Of a stretch of 64,000 bases of DNA, positions 29,243 through 38,884 are shown piece after piece (position 1 is the stretch's first letter; each line of letters opens with the position of its first letter). The translations under genes and the position numbers were made by a program. Below the pieces are notes generated by a model. That model ran no database searches. It saw nothing but the letters and a program-made list of their open reading frames with translations, and was not told where the DNA came from. This stretch comes from Dickeya undicola (GTDB taxonomy: Bacteria; Pseudomonadota; Gammaproteobacteria; Enterobacterales; Enterobacteriaceae): NCBI RefSeq assembly GCF_000784735.1, contig NZ_JSYG01000004.1, forward strand, positions 310,001-374,000, written 5' to 3'.

Positions 29243-30661
29243 TCAGCCTTGCAAAAAGGCTTCAAGCTGAGACACTTTATCGCTATAGGGTGCCCGCAAA
29301 CGCAGGTTGGATGCACCCTCTTCATCCTGAACCACCACCGCTTTGGCGTGGCTAAAGCGGCGGAAACCATGAATGCCGTGGTAAGCCCCCATGCCGGAAG
29401 CCCCTACCCCGCCAAACGGCAGTGCATCAATACTGGCGTGCGTCATCACATCATTGATAACCAGTGCGCCTGACGTGGTCTGTTCAGCGAACGCGGCTTG
29501 CCGTGCCGACTGCTGACCAAAGTAATACGCCGCCAGCGGGCGGGGATGCGCGTTGATGTACGCCACCGCCTCCTCCTGCGAATGGCAGGTGCGTACCGGT
29601 AACAGTGGTCCGAAGATCTCCTCCTGCATAATCTGCATCTCATCGGTGACATTCAGCACCAGATGCGGTGCGATCTTGCGGGAAACCGCATCAACATCCG
29701 GCTCGCCCTGAGGTGCCAGGCTCACCAGTGTCGCCCCGTGTTTTTCCGCATCCTTCAGCAGGCCAACCAGGCGCTCATAGTGTCGCGGCGTAATGATCGA
29801 CGTATAGTCAGGGTTGCTCTGAAGCGTCGGGAATGCCTGAGCCATAAACGCTTTGCTGGCCTGAACAAAGGCATCAACCTGCTCTTCCGGCAGCATGACG
29901 TAATCAGGGGAAAGGCAGATCTGACCGGCATTAAAGGTCTTCACGGTCAGGGTGCGCTGTGCCGCCAGGCTAACATCCGCATCACGGTCGATGACCACCG
30001 GCGATTTCCCCCCCAGTTCCAGTGTAACGGGCACCAGATTATCGGCTGCGGCACGCATCACATGGCGACCAACGGTAGAACTGCCGGTAAAGACCAAATG
30101 GTCAAAAGGCAGGCTGCTGAACGCCTCACCAATCGATGCATCCCCCAGCACCACCTCCAACTCCAGCGGGTCAAAGTAACGCGCGATCAGTTCCGCCAGC
30201 AATTCCGAGGTGGCGGGCGTCAGTTCCGAAGGCTTCAGCATTGCGGTATTGCCTGCGGCAAACACGCCAGCCAGCGGAGCAAATGCCAGATTGATGGGGA
30301 AATTCCACGGGCTTATCACCCCAACCACGCCCAGCGGCTGCTGTTGTATCCAGGACTGCATCCCCGGCACGGGGCTGTCGACGAATTCCGGTTTCATCCA
30401 TTGCGCTACGTACTCTGCGGAATGTTCGAGCGTTTTTACCGTCGTCGCCATATCCGCTACCAGCGACTGATAACGGCTACGATGACCAAAATCCGTATCC
30501 ATCGCTTTGCTGAGTGACGAGTAATTCTCCCGAATCAGACGCGCACTGCGTAACAACCTGTCGCGACGCAGCGCAGCATCAGCCGGGCCATTCGCGATAT
30601 GGGCATTCTTCATGGTCTGCAATATTGCTTTTAAATCGTTGTTCGTTTGCGCTGAAGGCAT
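29243..30661 (-). CDS. Aldehyde dehydrogenase, coniferyl aldehyde dehydrogenase-like
   Basis: 472 aa NAD(P)-dependent aldehyde dehydrogenase of the short (class 3-like) group. The catalytic Cys is in FNAGQICLSPDYV near residue 247, the general base Glu in VTLELGGKSPVV near 213, and the NAD-binding glycine motif is FTGSSTVGRHV near 189. Overall it resembles bacterial coniferyl aldehyde dehydrogenases (CalB), which oxidise lignin-derived aldehydes. It is the first gene of the operon with the PfpI, GST and ohr genes and diverges from a LysR regulator. Substrate assignment is inferred. Confidence 0.88.
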   Translation of the reverse strand: MPSAQTNNDLKAILQTMKNAHIANGPADAALRRDRLLRSARLIRENYSSLSKAMDTDFGHRSRYQSLVADMATTVKTLEHSAEYVAQWMKPEFVDSPVPGMQSWIQQQPLGVVGVISPWNFPINLAFAPLAGVFAAGNTAMLKPSELTPATSELLAELIARYFDPLELEVVLGDASIGEAFSSLPFDHLVFTGSSTVGRHVMRAAADNLVPVTLELGGKSPVVIDRDADVSLAAQRTLTVKTFNAGQICLSPDYVMLPEEQVDAFVQASKAFMAQAFPTLQSNPDYTSIITPRHYERLVGLLKDAEKHGATLVSLAPQGEPDVDAVSRKIAPHLVLNVTDEMQIMQEEIFGPLLPVRTCHSQEEAVAYINAHPRPLAAYYFGQQSARQAAFAEQTTSGALVINDVMTHASIDALPFGGVGASGMGAYHGIHGFRRFSHAKAVVVQDEEGASNLRLRAPYSDKVSQLEAFLQG

Positions 30662-30851
30662 GGGAGTAAATCCTTAATAATCGTGTGATGTCTTTGCTTC
30701 CCGCCAACGGGAAAACAAAACGCGCGTATCCATTAAGCTCACGGTGACTGGAATCGCGGTTGGCGGATGTATCCGCTCAAACCGTCACGATGGAGTGCGA
30801 TCCCTTCGCTTGCCGCCTGGCTCTGATATAAATTTTCCTTTACTTCCTGCA

Positions 30852-30877
30852 AACCACCTTTCGAACAAAAGGTAGTT
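30852..30877. promoter_or_regulatory. Inverted repeat in the aldehyde dehydrogenase / LysR intergenic region
   Basis: The 10-bp arms aaccaccttt and aaaggtagtt (one mismatch) flank a 6-nt spacer. It is 92-117 bp upstream of the LysR start and about 190 bp from the dehydrogenase start, a plausible place for the LysR operator. The rest of the 307-bp gap shows no other clear signal. Confidence 0.4.
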
Positions 30878-30968
30878 ATGTTTTGATAGGGCGCACTTTA
30901 CCGGCATTAATCCATTATGACCAACTAGCATAGTTAGGCATTGGTATAAAAAAATTTATAGGTGATGT

Positions 30969-31865
30969 ATGTCTCTTGTTCGGTTGAGAACCTTTGTTGA
31001 GGTATATCGACAACGCTCTATCAGCGGAGCTGCACGCACGCTTAACCTGACGCAGCCTGCGGTATCGCAGCATATCGCGGGGTTGGAAATGTCGATCGGG
31101 CGGCCGCTGTTTGAGCGGCAAACGCGGGGCGTCATCCCCACATCGGTGGCCGATGAACTGGCGGCGGATATTGGCGACCGGCTGGATGAGGCAGAAAACG
31201 CGCTGGCCTCGGTGAAAGCACGTTCACTGGAACTGGCTGGTGCATTACAAATCATTGGTCATGCGGATTTTCTGGCTGAGGTTGTCGCCAAACAATTGCT
31301 GCCGCTGCTGGAAGTGGGGGTCCGTGTCCGGATGCAAACCGGGGATTACGACGCGATTACCCAAAGCTTGATTGAAGGGTACTGCGACCTGGGGATCTCG
31401 GCGGCCCCCTCGCATGACACCCGGTTAAAAAGCGAGCTGATGCTGACTGACGAAGTGATGGCGGTTGCTTCGCCCCAGGTCGTCACCCGACTGATGAACA
31501 CACCCGATACACTGGCCGCGATGCAAACCGAACCGGTGCTGGCCTATAGCCTGACGCTCCCGCTTATCGATAACTGGTTTACGGCGAACCGGGTGCAGGC
31601 CCCCGTGATTCTTCCTGCTATGGTCGGGCAAGATCTACGCGCCTTATGCAGCTTACTGTGTCAGGGATTTGGCTGGAGCGCCCTGCCTGCGTATTTATGC
31701 ACACCGTATATTGAGCGGGGAGAATTGCGCGAAATTCCTGCCCCCATAGCGCGGGCCAGCCGAAGTTACTATTTACTCTGGCAACCCAGCGCGCTGCGTC
31801 AGCCGCGCGTCGCCCATGCCAGACAAGCCTTGCTGTTTCGGTTAAGACAAAAACACGGGCTGTAG
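30969..31865 (+). CDS. LysR-family transcriptional regulator
   Basis: 298 aa. The N-terminal winged helix-turn-helix (about residues 1-60) has LRTFVEVYRQRSISGAARTL and LTQPAVSQHI, typical of LysR proteins; the rest is a periplasmic-binding-protein-like effector domain. It is divergent from the aldehyde dehydrogenase operon and is probably its regulator; the effector is unknown. Confidence 0.9.
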   Translation: MSLVRLRTFVEVYRQRSISGAARTLNLTQPAVSQHIAGLEMSIGRPLFERQTRGVIPTSVADELAADIGDRLDEAENALASVKARSLELAGALQIIGHADFLAEVVAKQLLPLLEVGVRVRMQTGDYDAITQSLIEGYCDLGISAAPSHDTRLKSELMLTDEVMAVASPQVVTRLMNTPDTLAAMQTEPVLAYSLTLPLIDNWFTANRVQAPVILPAMVGQDLRALCSLLCQGFGWSALPAYLCTPYIERGELREIPAPIARASRSYYLLWQPSALRQPRVAHARQALLFRLRQKHGL

Positions 31866-31924
31866 ATTTATCGCGCCGTTGAGACAACCCAGTGACATCC
31901 GGGCCTGAAGATACACCCGTGCAA

Positions 31925-31957
31925 ATTGCGTGACCGCACGTATGCCGGTCACGCAAT
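31925..31957. terminator. Strong hairpin between lysR and yfcL
   Basis: A perfect 12-bp inverted repeat (attgcgtgaccg / cggtcacgcaat) with a 9-nt loop lies between the two convergent genes. A second hairpin follows at 31989-32007 (cggtcgc / gcgaccg). Neither has a long T tract, so termination may be Rho-assisted. Confidence 0.55.
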
Positions 31958-32028
31958 CCGTTTCAGCGAAGGGTTAAAACCCCATCACCGGTCGCAACAG
32001 GCGACCGCCCATCCGACCTTCGTGCGAG

Positions 32029-32307
32029 TTACTGCACTTGCGCCTGCTGATACAGCGATTCCCAAACCTGGGCGACCAGCGCCTGATCCGGCGGCGATAG
32101 CTCGCCGTTATTAATCGCCTTATTCAGACTGTCCTGTACCCGCGCATGAAGCGCCTGCGCCGTTTGTTCGCCATGCGCTTCGGCTTCTGCCACTGCCAAC
32201 GTCAGGTGACCGCGCAGGTAACCACTGGCAAACAGTTCATCATCGCTGGCGTGCTCCACCATATTGTCAATCAGCGTCAGGATGCGCGCCTCGAATTCTG
32301 CGATCAT
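32029..32307 (-). CDS. yfcL: YfcL family protein
   Basis: 92 aa soluble protein of unknown function, clearly the YfcL family ([45 protein letters not shown] are conserved with E. coli). It is the last gene of the minus-strand series aroC-mepA-yfcA-epmC-yfcL. Confidence 0.93.
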   Translation of the reverse strand: MIAEFEARILTLIDNMVEHASDDELFASGYLRGHLTLAVAEAEAHGEQTAQALHARVQDSLNKAINNGELSPPDQALVAQVWESLYQQAQVQ

Positions 32308-32342
32308 TGATGGTCCTCAGTTATCGTGTTGCCCGCCGAACA

Positions 32343-32906
32343 TTACAGATCGGCCGGATAAGGAAAGTCCGCCGCGGTTTGCGGCGCAGTATGGTAAAAG
32401 TCCCGCAGCGCCTGAATAAAGCGCGCAGGTCGGGCAGGCACACCCTGTTGCAGGTAAATCATGACCTGCGCGTGTACCCGACGCTGAAAAGCAATGCGGT
32501 CCGGGTCGACATCGCCATCCAGATTGTCGCAGCTGACGTTAAACGGGAAACCAGCAGCCACACAGAACATCCACTCCAGTGCCTGCGGCTTGATTTCCAC
32601 CGACTCAAACTGGCTCTGGGTCGCGGCATCACGCCCGTCCGGGCAGTACCAGTAGCCGAAATCCACCAATTTACGCCGTTCTTCACCGGCGATGCACCAG
32701 TGGGAAATCTCGTGCATACCACTGGCATAAAACCCGTGTGCGAACACAATGCGGTGATACGGTGCCTGCTCATCGGCCGGTAGGTAAATAGGCTCATCAT
32801 CACCCTTCACCAGCCGGGTGTTGTATTCCTCGCTAAAACACCGGTTGAAAATGGTGATCAACTGGTCGTAATGGTGAGTGTGTGCAGTTTCAGTCAACAT
32901 CGTCAT
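32343..32906 (-). CDS. epmC: Elongation factor P hydroxylase EpmC
   Basis: 187 aa enzyme that hydroxylates the beta-lysylated lysine of EF-P, the last step of EF-P modification after EpmA and EpmB. The motif HEISHWCIAGEERR near residue 66 and the GYWYCPDGRD block match E. coli EpmC (YfcM). The ATG at 32906 overlaps the yfcA stop as TGATG, so it is chosen; a second ATG at 32900 is also possible. Confidence 0.92.
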   Translation of the reverse strand: MTMLTETAHTHHYDQLITIFNRCFSEEYNTRLVKGDDEPIYLPADEQAPYHRIVFAHGFYASGMHEISHWCIAGEERRKLVDFGYWYCPDGRDAATQSQFESVEIKPQALEWMFCVAAGFPFNVSCDNLDGDVDPDRIAFQRRVHAQVMIYLQQGVPARPARFIQALRDFYHTAPQTAADFPYPADL

Positions 32907-33706
32907 CAGAATAGCTGTCCCAGCCAACGGGCAATCTCGCTGCCGTGGTTGTCATGAATCAATTTGATGCTCATCAGGGCGGACATCACCACCAGCATCG
33001 GGCGAATCAGTTTTTGCCCCTTGGTCAGCACCATTCTGGCCCCCAGTCGAGCACCGATAATCTGCCCAACCAGCATCACCAGACCAACCCCCCATACCAC
33101 CTGACCGCCCAGCATGAAAAACAACAGGCTGCCGAAGTTAGAGGTAAAGTTGAGTACTTTGGCGTGCGCGGTGGCTTTCGCCAGGTTGAATCCCAGCAGG
33201 GTGACATAGGCCAGTGCGTAAAACGACCCGGCACCCGGCCCAAAGAAACCGTCGTAAAACCCGACACAGGCACCGCCTAACAGAGAAAACGGCAGCAGCG
33301 ACAGGCGCGCATGACGATCCTCATCCCCTATTTTCGGCATGAGCAGAAAATAGAGGCCGATGCCGATCACCAGCACAGGCAGCAATTTACGCAGAAAATC
33401 GGCGTGAATCTGCTGGATCAACCAGGCACCGAATACCGCCCCCACAAAGGTCAGCGGCACCGTCAGCGTCAACAGTCTCATGTCTACCGCTTTGCGGCGG
33501 ATGAAATACAGGCTGGCGGAAAATGAACCACCCACCGCCTGCAATTTGTTGGTCGCCAGCACCTGAGCAGGAGACAGCCCCGCTGCCAATAGAACAGGAA
33601 TGGACAACAACCCACCGCCACCGGCAATGGAGTCCACAAACCCGGCGATCACGCTCGCCAGAAACAACAGGGCCAGAATATCTGGCCCAACAACGAACCA
33701 TTCCAT
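32906..33706 (-). CDS. yfcA: TSUP-family sulfite/organosulfonate exporter-like membrane protein YfcA
   Basis: 266 aa, about eight transmembrane helices in two repeated halves, with GFVDSIAGGGGLLSIPVLLAAGLSP near residue 22 and GFYDGFFGPGAGSF near 147 as the repeat signatures of the TauE/SafE (TSUP) family. E. coli YfcA has the same place and length. The substrate is unknown. The start lies 3 bp past the mepA stop and the stop overlaps epmC. Confidence 0.93.
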   Translation of the reverse strand: MEWFVVGPDILALLFLASVIAGFVDSIAGGGGLLSIPVLLAAGLSPAQVLATNKLQAVGGSFSASLYFIRRKAVDMRLLTLTVPLTFVGAVFGAWLIQQIHADFLRKLLPVLVIGIGLYFLLMPKIGDEDRHARLSLLPFSLLGGACVGFYDGFFGPGAGSFYALAYVTLLGFNLAKATAHAKVLNFTSNFGSLLFFMLGGQVVWGVGLVMLVGQIIGARLGARMVLTKGQKLIRPMLVVMSALMSIKLIHDNHGSEIARWLGQLF

Positions 33707-33709
33707 GAA

Positions 33710-34540
33710 TTATTCCACGATGAGATGGCGATCAAGCAACGCCTGACAGGACGGCGGCAACGGAGGAGGGGGTGTTTTAATCGGTGTTTCGGCACCCGGC
33801 TTACGCGGCTGGAACCAACTATTCAGCTCAGCGCCACAGCCGTCGCCCGCAGGCGGTGCATCCTGTTCCTGACACTCCAGGCTCTCCGCCGGGCAGCGCA
33901 GCCGCACATGCATATGTGCACGATGAGCGAACCACGGCCGAACCTTATGCAGCCAACTGCGATCGCTACCCGCTTCCAGGCACAGCTGCTTTTTAATAGC
34001 CGGATTGACGAAGATGCGCGTGACGTCATTATCCTGCGCCGCCGTTTTTACCAACTTCTGTACATCCGGCGACCAGACGCGTGGATTGACGTTTTTACCG
34101 TCCGCCAGCACCAGGTCCAACGGTTGCGGTTGCAACAACTGCTGCTGACTCCAGCGCTGACGCGGCAGTTGCAGCCAGATATCCACATCCAGCCCCGACT
34201 GATGGCTGGCATGACCACTGCTAAAGCGCCCGCCAGCCGGCATTCCCATGTCGCCAATCAGCACCGTGCCACCGGTCGTGCGATGCACGCTGGTACTAAG
34301 GCGATTGATGAACGCCAGCAGGTCCGGATGACCGAAATAACGCCGCTGGTCGACACGCATCACCTGGTAGTCCGGTGACTGTAACGCCAGTGGCTGTGCG
34401 CCAATAATGCAACCATTGGCAAACGCGCCGATTGCCTGGGGCTGACCGGCCACCGGGTGGCTTATCGCCTGCCAGGGTGTCTTCGCCAGTGTGGCGCTGC
34501 AAAACAGCAGCGCTGCCATCCCAATCCAGTTTCTTTTCAT
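33710..34540 (-). CDS. mepA: Penicillin-insensitive murein endopeptidase MepA
   Basis: 276 aa periplasmic LAS-type metallopeptidase that cleaves D-Ala-mDAP cross-links in peptidoglycan. A signal peptide covers residues 1-19 (cleavage near TLA-KTPW). Zinc ligands are in [15 protein letters not shown] (about 108-122) and [14 protein letters not shown] (about 207-220). It follows aroC on the same strand. Confidence 0.94.
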   Translation of the reverse strand: MKRNWIGMAALLFCSATLAKTPWQAISHPVAGQPQAIGAFANGCIIGAQPLALQSPDYQVMRVDQRRYFGHPDLLAFINRLSTSVHRTTGGTVLIGDMGMPAGGRFSSGHASHQSGLDVDIWLQLPRQRWSQQQLLQPQPLDLVLADGKNVNPRVWSPDVQKLVKTAAQDNDVTRIFVNPAIKKQLCLEAGSDRSWLHKVRPWFAHRAHMHVRLRCPAESLECQEQDAPPAGDGCGAELNSWFQPRKPGAETPIKTPPPPLPPSCQALLDRHLIVE

Positions 34541-34575
34541 TATGTTATGGTATTCGTGTTCGGTGTTTTATCGTG

Positions 34576-35661
34576 TTACCAACGGGGAACCTGACTCGCC
34601 ACGTCCGCACACTGCGCGCGCTGGCGCAGCAGATGGTCCATCAGAACAATCGCCATCATCGCTTCGGCAATCGGCACCGCGCGAATGCCTACGCACGGGT
34701 CATGACGACCACGGGTGATCATTTCCGTTGCGTCGCCGTCGCGGGTGATGGTACGCCCCGGTACGGTGATGCTGGAAGTCGGTTTCAGCGCCAGATGGGC
34801 GGTGATCGCCTGACCACTGCTGATGCCGCCCAGAATGCCGCCCGCATGGTTGCTCTGAAAACCGTCTGGTGTGATTTCATCACGGTTTTCGCTGCCACGC
34901 TTGTTGACCACAGCAAACCCGTCGCCGATCTCTACGCCTTTAACGGCATTGATGCTCATCAGTGCGTGAGCCAGGTCAGCGTCAAGACGATCAAACACCG
35001 GCTCGCCTAACCCCGGCGGCACCGACTCTGCCACCACCGTGATTTTTGCACCGATGGAGTCCCCTTCTTTTTTCAGGGCGCGCATCAGTTCATCCAGCGC
35101 GTCGATCTTGTCCACATCCGGGCAGAAAAACGGGTTTTGTTCCACCTGCGCCCACTCTTTGAGTTCGCACACCACATCGCCCATCTGCGCCAGATAGCCG
35201 CGGATCACTACGCCATGCTGCTGTTGCAGGTATTTTTTGGCAATAGCGCCCGCCGCGACGCGCATGGCGGTTTCTCGGGCAGAAGAACGGCCGCCGCCAC
35301 GGTAATCGCGGATGCCGTATTTTTGCTCATAGGTGTAATCGGCGTGGCCGGGGCGGAACAGATCCTTGATGGCACCGTAGTCCTGCGAACGCTGATCGGT
35401 ATTTTCAATTAGCAGACCGATACTGGTGCCGGTTGTCACGCCTTCAAACACCCCGGACAGAATACGAACCTGATCCGGCTCGCGGCGCTGGGTGGTATAA
35501 CGAGACGTTCCCGGGCGACGACGGTCCAGGTCGTGCTGCAAATCGGCCTCGGTCAGCGGAATACCCGGAGGTACGCCATCCACCACGCATCCCAGAGCGA
35601 TGCCATGAGATTCACCAAAGGTGGTGACACGGAAAAACTGACCAATACTGTTTCCTGCCAT
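34576..35661 (-). CDS. aroC: Chorismate synthase AroC
   Basis: 361 aa FMN-dependent enzyme of the shikimate pathway, converting EPSP to chorismate. Signature blocks are [31 protein letters not shown] and [19 protein letters not shown]. Chorismate is also the precursor of the 2,3-dihydroxybenzoate expected for the siderophore encoded at the right end of this window. ATG at 35661 chosen to match the family N-terminus MAGNSIGQ. Confidence 0.96.
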   Translation of the reverse strand: MAGNSIGQFFRVTTFGESHGIALGCVVDGVPPGIPLTEADLQHDLDRRRPGTSRYTTQRREPDQVRILSGVFEGVTTGTSIGLLIENTDQRSQDYGAIKDLFRPGHADYTYEQKYGIRDYRGGGRSSARETAMRVAAGAIAKKYLQQQHGVVIRGYLAQMGDVVCELKEWAQVEQNPFFCPDVDKIDALDELMRALKKEGDSIGAKITVVAESVPPGLGEPVFDRLDADLAHALMSINAVKGVEIGDGFAVVNKRGSENRDEITPDGFQSNHAGGILGGISSGQAITAHLALKPTSSITVPGRTITRDGDATEMITRGRHDPCVGIRAVPIAEAMMAIVLMDHLLRQRAQCADVASQVPRW

Positions 35662-35733
35662 CACGGCTCCTTAGCATTGAAAAAACATCAGGGCGTCAGA
35701 CGGATAGTGACCGCCCACCGCCCTGTAGAGGGA

Positions 35734-36666
35734 TTAATCCCGGTAAAGGCTGAAATGCGCCTGACAGTCCAGCAGTTGGGAACGGGTCAACATGAAGACA
35801 CCGTCGCCGCCGTTATCGAACTCCAGCCAGGTAAATGGAATATCCGGATACTGATCTATCAGATGCACCATGCTGTTGCCGACTTCACAAATCAGCACGC
35901 CCGCTTCGGTCAGGAAATCCGGCGCGCACGCCAGAATCCGGCGCACCAGTTTCAGGCCGTCACTGCCCGCCGCCAGCCCTAATTCCGGCTCGAAGCGGTA
36001 TTCCTGCGGCAGGTCGGCCATGTCTTCCTCGTCCACGTATGGCGGGTTGGTGACGATCAGGTCATACTGAATCGCGGGCAAGTCACGGAACAAGTCGGAA
36101 CGAATCGGCGTGACGTTGTATTCCATGCCATGTTGCTGGATGTTCTGTTCAGTCACTGCCAGCGCTTCGGTGGAAATATCCACCGCATCCACTTCGGCTT
36201 CAGGGAATGCCTGGGCACAGGCGATGGCAATGCAACCGCTGCCGGTGCACAAGTCGAGAATATGGTGCGGCGCGTTGGGCAACAACGACGCAAAGCGATT
36301 GTTGATCAACTCACCAATCGGCGAACGGGGCACCAGCACCCGCTCGTCGACATAAAATTCCAGTCCGCAAAACCAGGCTTTATTCGTCAGATAAGCCACC
36401 GGAATACGTTCATTGACGCGGCGAATCACCCGCTCGACGATGCGATGACGCTCGCTGGACGTCAGCCGGGCGAGATACATGTCTTCCGGAATATCGATTG
36501 GCAGAAACAGGCTGGGCAGCACCAGTTGCACCGCCTCATCCCACGGATTATCGGTGCCGTGTCCATAGTAGACGTTGGCGGCGTTAAACCGGCTTACTGT
36601 CCAGCGCAGCATATCCTGAATGGTATGCAGATCGTTGACCGCCTCATCGACGAAAATTTTGTCCAA
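35734..36666 (-). CDS. prmB: 50S ribosomal protein uL3 glutamine N5-methyltransferase PrmB
   Basis: 310 aa SAM-dependent methyltransferase acting on Gln150 of ribosomal protein uL3. The catalytic NPPY motif ([12 protein letters not shown]) and the SAM-binding [13 protein letters not shown] are present. A TTG start at 36666 is chosen: a GGAGG ribosome site lies six bases before it, and it gives exactly the E. coli N-terminus ([10 protein letters not shown]) and length; the open frame extends upstream to 36714. Confidence 0.93.
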   Translation of the reverse strand: MDKIFVDEAVNDLHTIQDMLRWTVSRFNAANVYYGHGTDNPWDEAVQLVLPSLFLPIDIPEDMYLARLTSSERHRIVERVIRRVNERIPVAYLTNKAWFCGLEFYVDERVLVPRSPIGELINNRFASLLPNAPHHILDLCTGSGCIAIACAQAFPEAEVDAVDISTEALAVTEQNIQQHGMEYNVTPIRSDLFRDLPAIQYDLIVTNPPYVDEEDMADLPQEYRFEPELGLAAGSDGLKLVRRILACAPDFLTEAGVLICEVGNSMVHLIDQYPDIPFTWLEFDNGGDGVFMLTRSQLLDCQAHFSLYRD

Positions 36667-36873
36667 GTTTGTCCTCCGCAGACTACTGTCTCTGTGATGG
36701 CCGTAGTTTGCCATGAAGACGGCGACAAATCAGCAGATATCACCGCCAGACGGCGCGGACCGTGGGATGTAACGATAAGGTTTTGTTTAGTGACCGGCAC
36801 GGAACAGGTAAACTGTGTGAATACCGTATTAAGATTCTGCAACAGAACCGCGACGATGACAGAGTGACGCACA

Positions 36874-37416
36874 ATGAAAAAAAAATTCATGCTTGATGAC
36901 GAGGAACAGGCGCTTTTCCGCACGTCGGTGGCGGGTGCCACCCGGTTACGTCAGGATACCTACGTTCACCGTCCGGCCCGCATCAAACCTGGCACATTAC
37001 CACCACGGCGGATGATGCAGGAACAGGTGGACGCCAGTTTCTATTTCTCGGATGAATTCCAGCCACAACTGGAAAATGACGGGCCGACGCGCTACGTCCG
37101 GCCCGGTGCCAGTCATTACGAACTGAAGAAACTGCGTCGCGGCGACTATTCGCCAGAACTGTTTCTGGATTTGCACGGACTGACGCAGTTGGAAGCCAAG
37201 CAGGAATTGGGGGCACTACTGGCCGCCTGCCGACGCGAACATGTCTACTGTGCCTGCGTGATGCACGGCCACGGCAAACACATTCTTAAACAGCAAACGC
37301 CGTTATGGCTGGCCCAACACCCGGATGTGTTGGCGTTTCATCAGGCACCGAAAGAATTTGGTGGTAATGCAGCCTTGCTGGTGCTGGTGGCGCAGGAAAG
37401 CACCGACGAGGAATAA
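36874..37416 (+). CDS. smrB: Ribosome rescue factor / endonuclease SmrB
   Basis: 180 aa protein with a C-terminal Smr domain (about residues 95-175): [19 protein letters not shown] and [14 protein letters not shown]. In E. coli SmrB cuts mRNA between collided ribosomes so that they can be rescued. The N-terminal basic extension ([16 protein letters not shown]) matches the E. coli protein. It is divergent from prmB, as in E. coli. Confidence 0.94.
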   Translation: MKKKFMLDDEEQALFRTSVAGATRLRQDTYVHRPARIKPGTLPPRRMMQEQVDASFYFSDEFQPQLENDGPTRYVRPGASHYELKKLRRGDYSPELFLDLHGLTQLEAKQELGALLAACRREHVYCACVMHGHGKHILKQQTPLWLAQHPDVLAFHQAPKEFGGNAALLVLVAQESTDEE

Positions 37417-37523
37417 CCCTTTTCTCCTCGCCTCACCTTCTTCGCCGTTCTGGAAAATCGCCTGCGGCGGGAAACCGTATGAAAACCACACAGGAGCCGC
37501 TAACGGCACCTGTTGTCGGACGT

Positions 37524-38009
37524 TCAGGGTTTGACTTTGGCCGTCAGTTGAGACGGTGTGACCTGCCAGTGATATACCCCCGTACCGGAAACGTCATCCA
37601 GCTCGACGTGGGCAATAGCCGACGTGGCAAACATGGGGGCAGTCTCCGTCGGGCACAACCCGGCAACCAGATACCCCACCAGTGGCAGGTGGGAAACCAC
37701 CAACACCGCACTGGTGCCCTCTTTCGCCAGCGTCAACAGATAGTCGCACACCAGTTCAGCATTGCCTCCCGGCGTCAGTTCCGGCAGACACTCGCTTTCC
37801 GGCAGCGGCAACACCTCCGCCACGACCTGCAACGTCTGCTGAGCCCGCACATAAGGGCTCACCAGCACCCGATCAATATCAATCGACTGATCGTTGAGCC
37901 AGGCTGCCATCAGACGAGATTCTTCATCTCCCCGGCTGCTTAAAGGCCGGAGCGCATCACTGGCGGCGTCAGGTACGGCATCACCATGACGCATGATCAA
38001 AACTTGCAT
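37524..38009 (-). CDS. sixA: Phosphohistidine phosphatase SixA
   Basis: 161 aa, histidine phosphatase superfamily. The RHG motif (MQVLIMRHGDAVPDAASD) is at residues 7-9, with the second catalytic His in VVSHLPLVGYL. SixA removes phosphate from histidine, in E. coli from the nitrogen PTS protein NPr. It is convergent with smrB. Confidence 0.93.
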   Translation of the reverse strand: MQVLIMRHGDAVPDAASDALRPLSSRGDEESRLMAAWLNDQSIDIDRVLVSPYVRAQQTLQVVAEVLPLPESECLPELTPGGNAELVCDYLLTLAKEGTSAVLVVSHLPLVGYLVAGLCPTETAPMFATSAIAHVELDDVSGTGVYHWQVTPSQLTAKVKP

Positions 38010-38884
38010 ATTACACCGCTATATTGATGAAAAAGGACAATAAACCCTGGGGATAGCTTCAGATTAGCTGAATTGGCACGGGGCCGTTTTGCGGCAGGTC
38101 ACAGCCTGGTATCGGGTATCGCACATCATACTGATGGCGTTTTGACCAACGCAAAGCGCATTTTTTTACCCCAATTACCGATGAATCGCAACCAATCACA
38201 CCATGCACCGCGCTGTACCACGGCCCCACCGTCTTACCATGAACCGACAACTTCCCGTTTTTCAGGCAATTAACCTTAATCCACGCAGGGCAAAACCGGC
38301 CCTACATTATCATAATATGCTGCTAACTATCTTTTAGATTTCATTTAACAGCAGTTTAGACTAAAAAATAATTTTCATTTAGATAAAAAAATCACCAATC
38401 CTCACAATACAGAATAAATCGGCATCGGTTTTATTTTTCTGACACTTTTACACTTTTTCATCTTATAACGGCGGGAAACACTGGAAAAAATACCCCACCT
38501 CACTATAGTGAACAGAGAAAACACTGGTGCTGAATACAGTACGTTTAAATAATTCAGCGCGGTATTATGCCCAGCATTCAGGGAATTGTTGCACTGGGTG
38601 GTAAAGACAATGGAGTGTTTAAATAAAAAACAATAAATTTCAATGAAATAAAAAATCACCCTGCTAATACATCGTTGTATTCAGTTTTTTTATCAATTAA
38701 TTTTTCACCGAAAAGCGAATCTGACAAATAACGTTTCGCGCCAGATAATAAAATAATTTTTTAAACAAAATCGGGTTATTTCATTCAAAAAATCTGCCTT
38801 ATGACTGTTTAATTTATTATTTACTCATCCGACAAGAATAAAAAACAAAAGGGTAGATAACGGGTTCGCACTCCCTTCTCCCAC
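38010..38884. other. AT-rich intergenic region between fadJ and sixA
   Basis: This 875-bp stretch has no convincing gene. Positions 38280-38870 are strikingly AT-rich compared with the GC-rich genes around. A short GTG-initiated frame at 38402-38659 (minus strand) could be read but has a poorly placed ribosome site and no recognisable similarity. In E. coli sixA and fadJ are much closer, so the segment is extra here. Confidence 0.6.

Noticed and set aside
38402-38659. 85-codon frame on the minus strand in the AT-rich segment
   Set aside because: GTG start with poorly placed ribosome site, low-complexity composition and no family resemblance.
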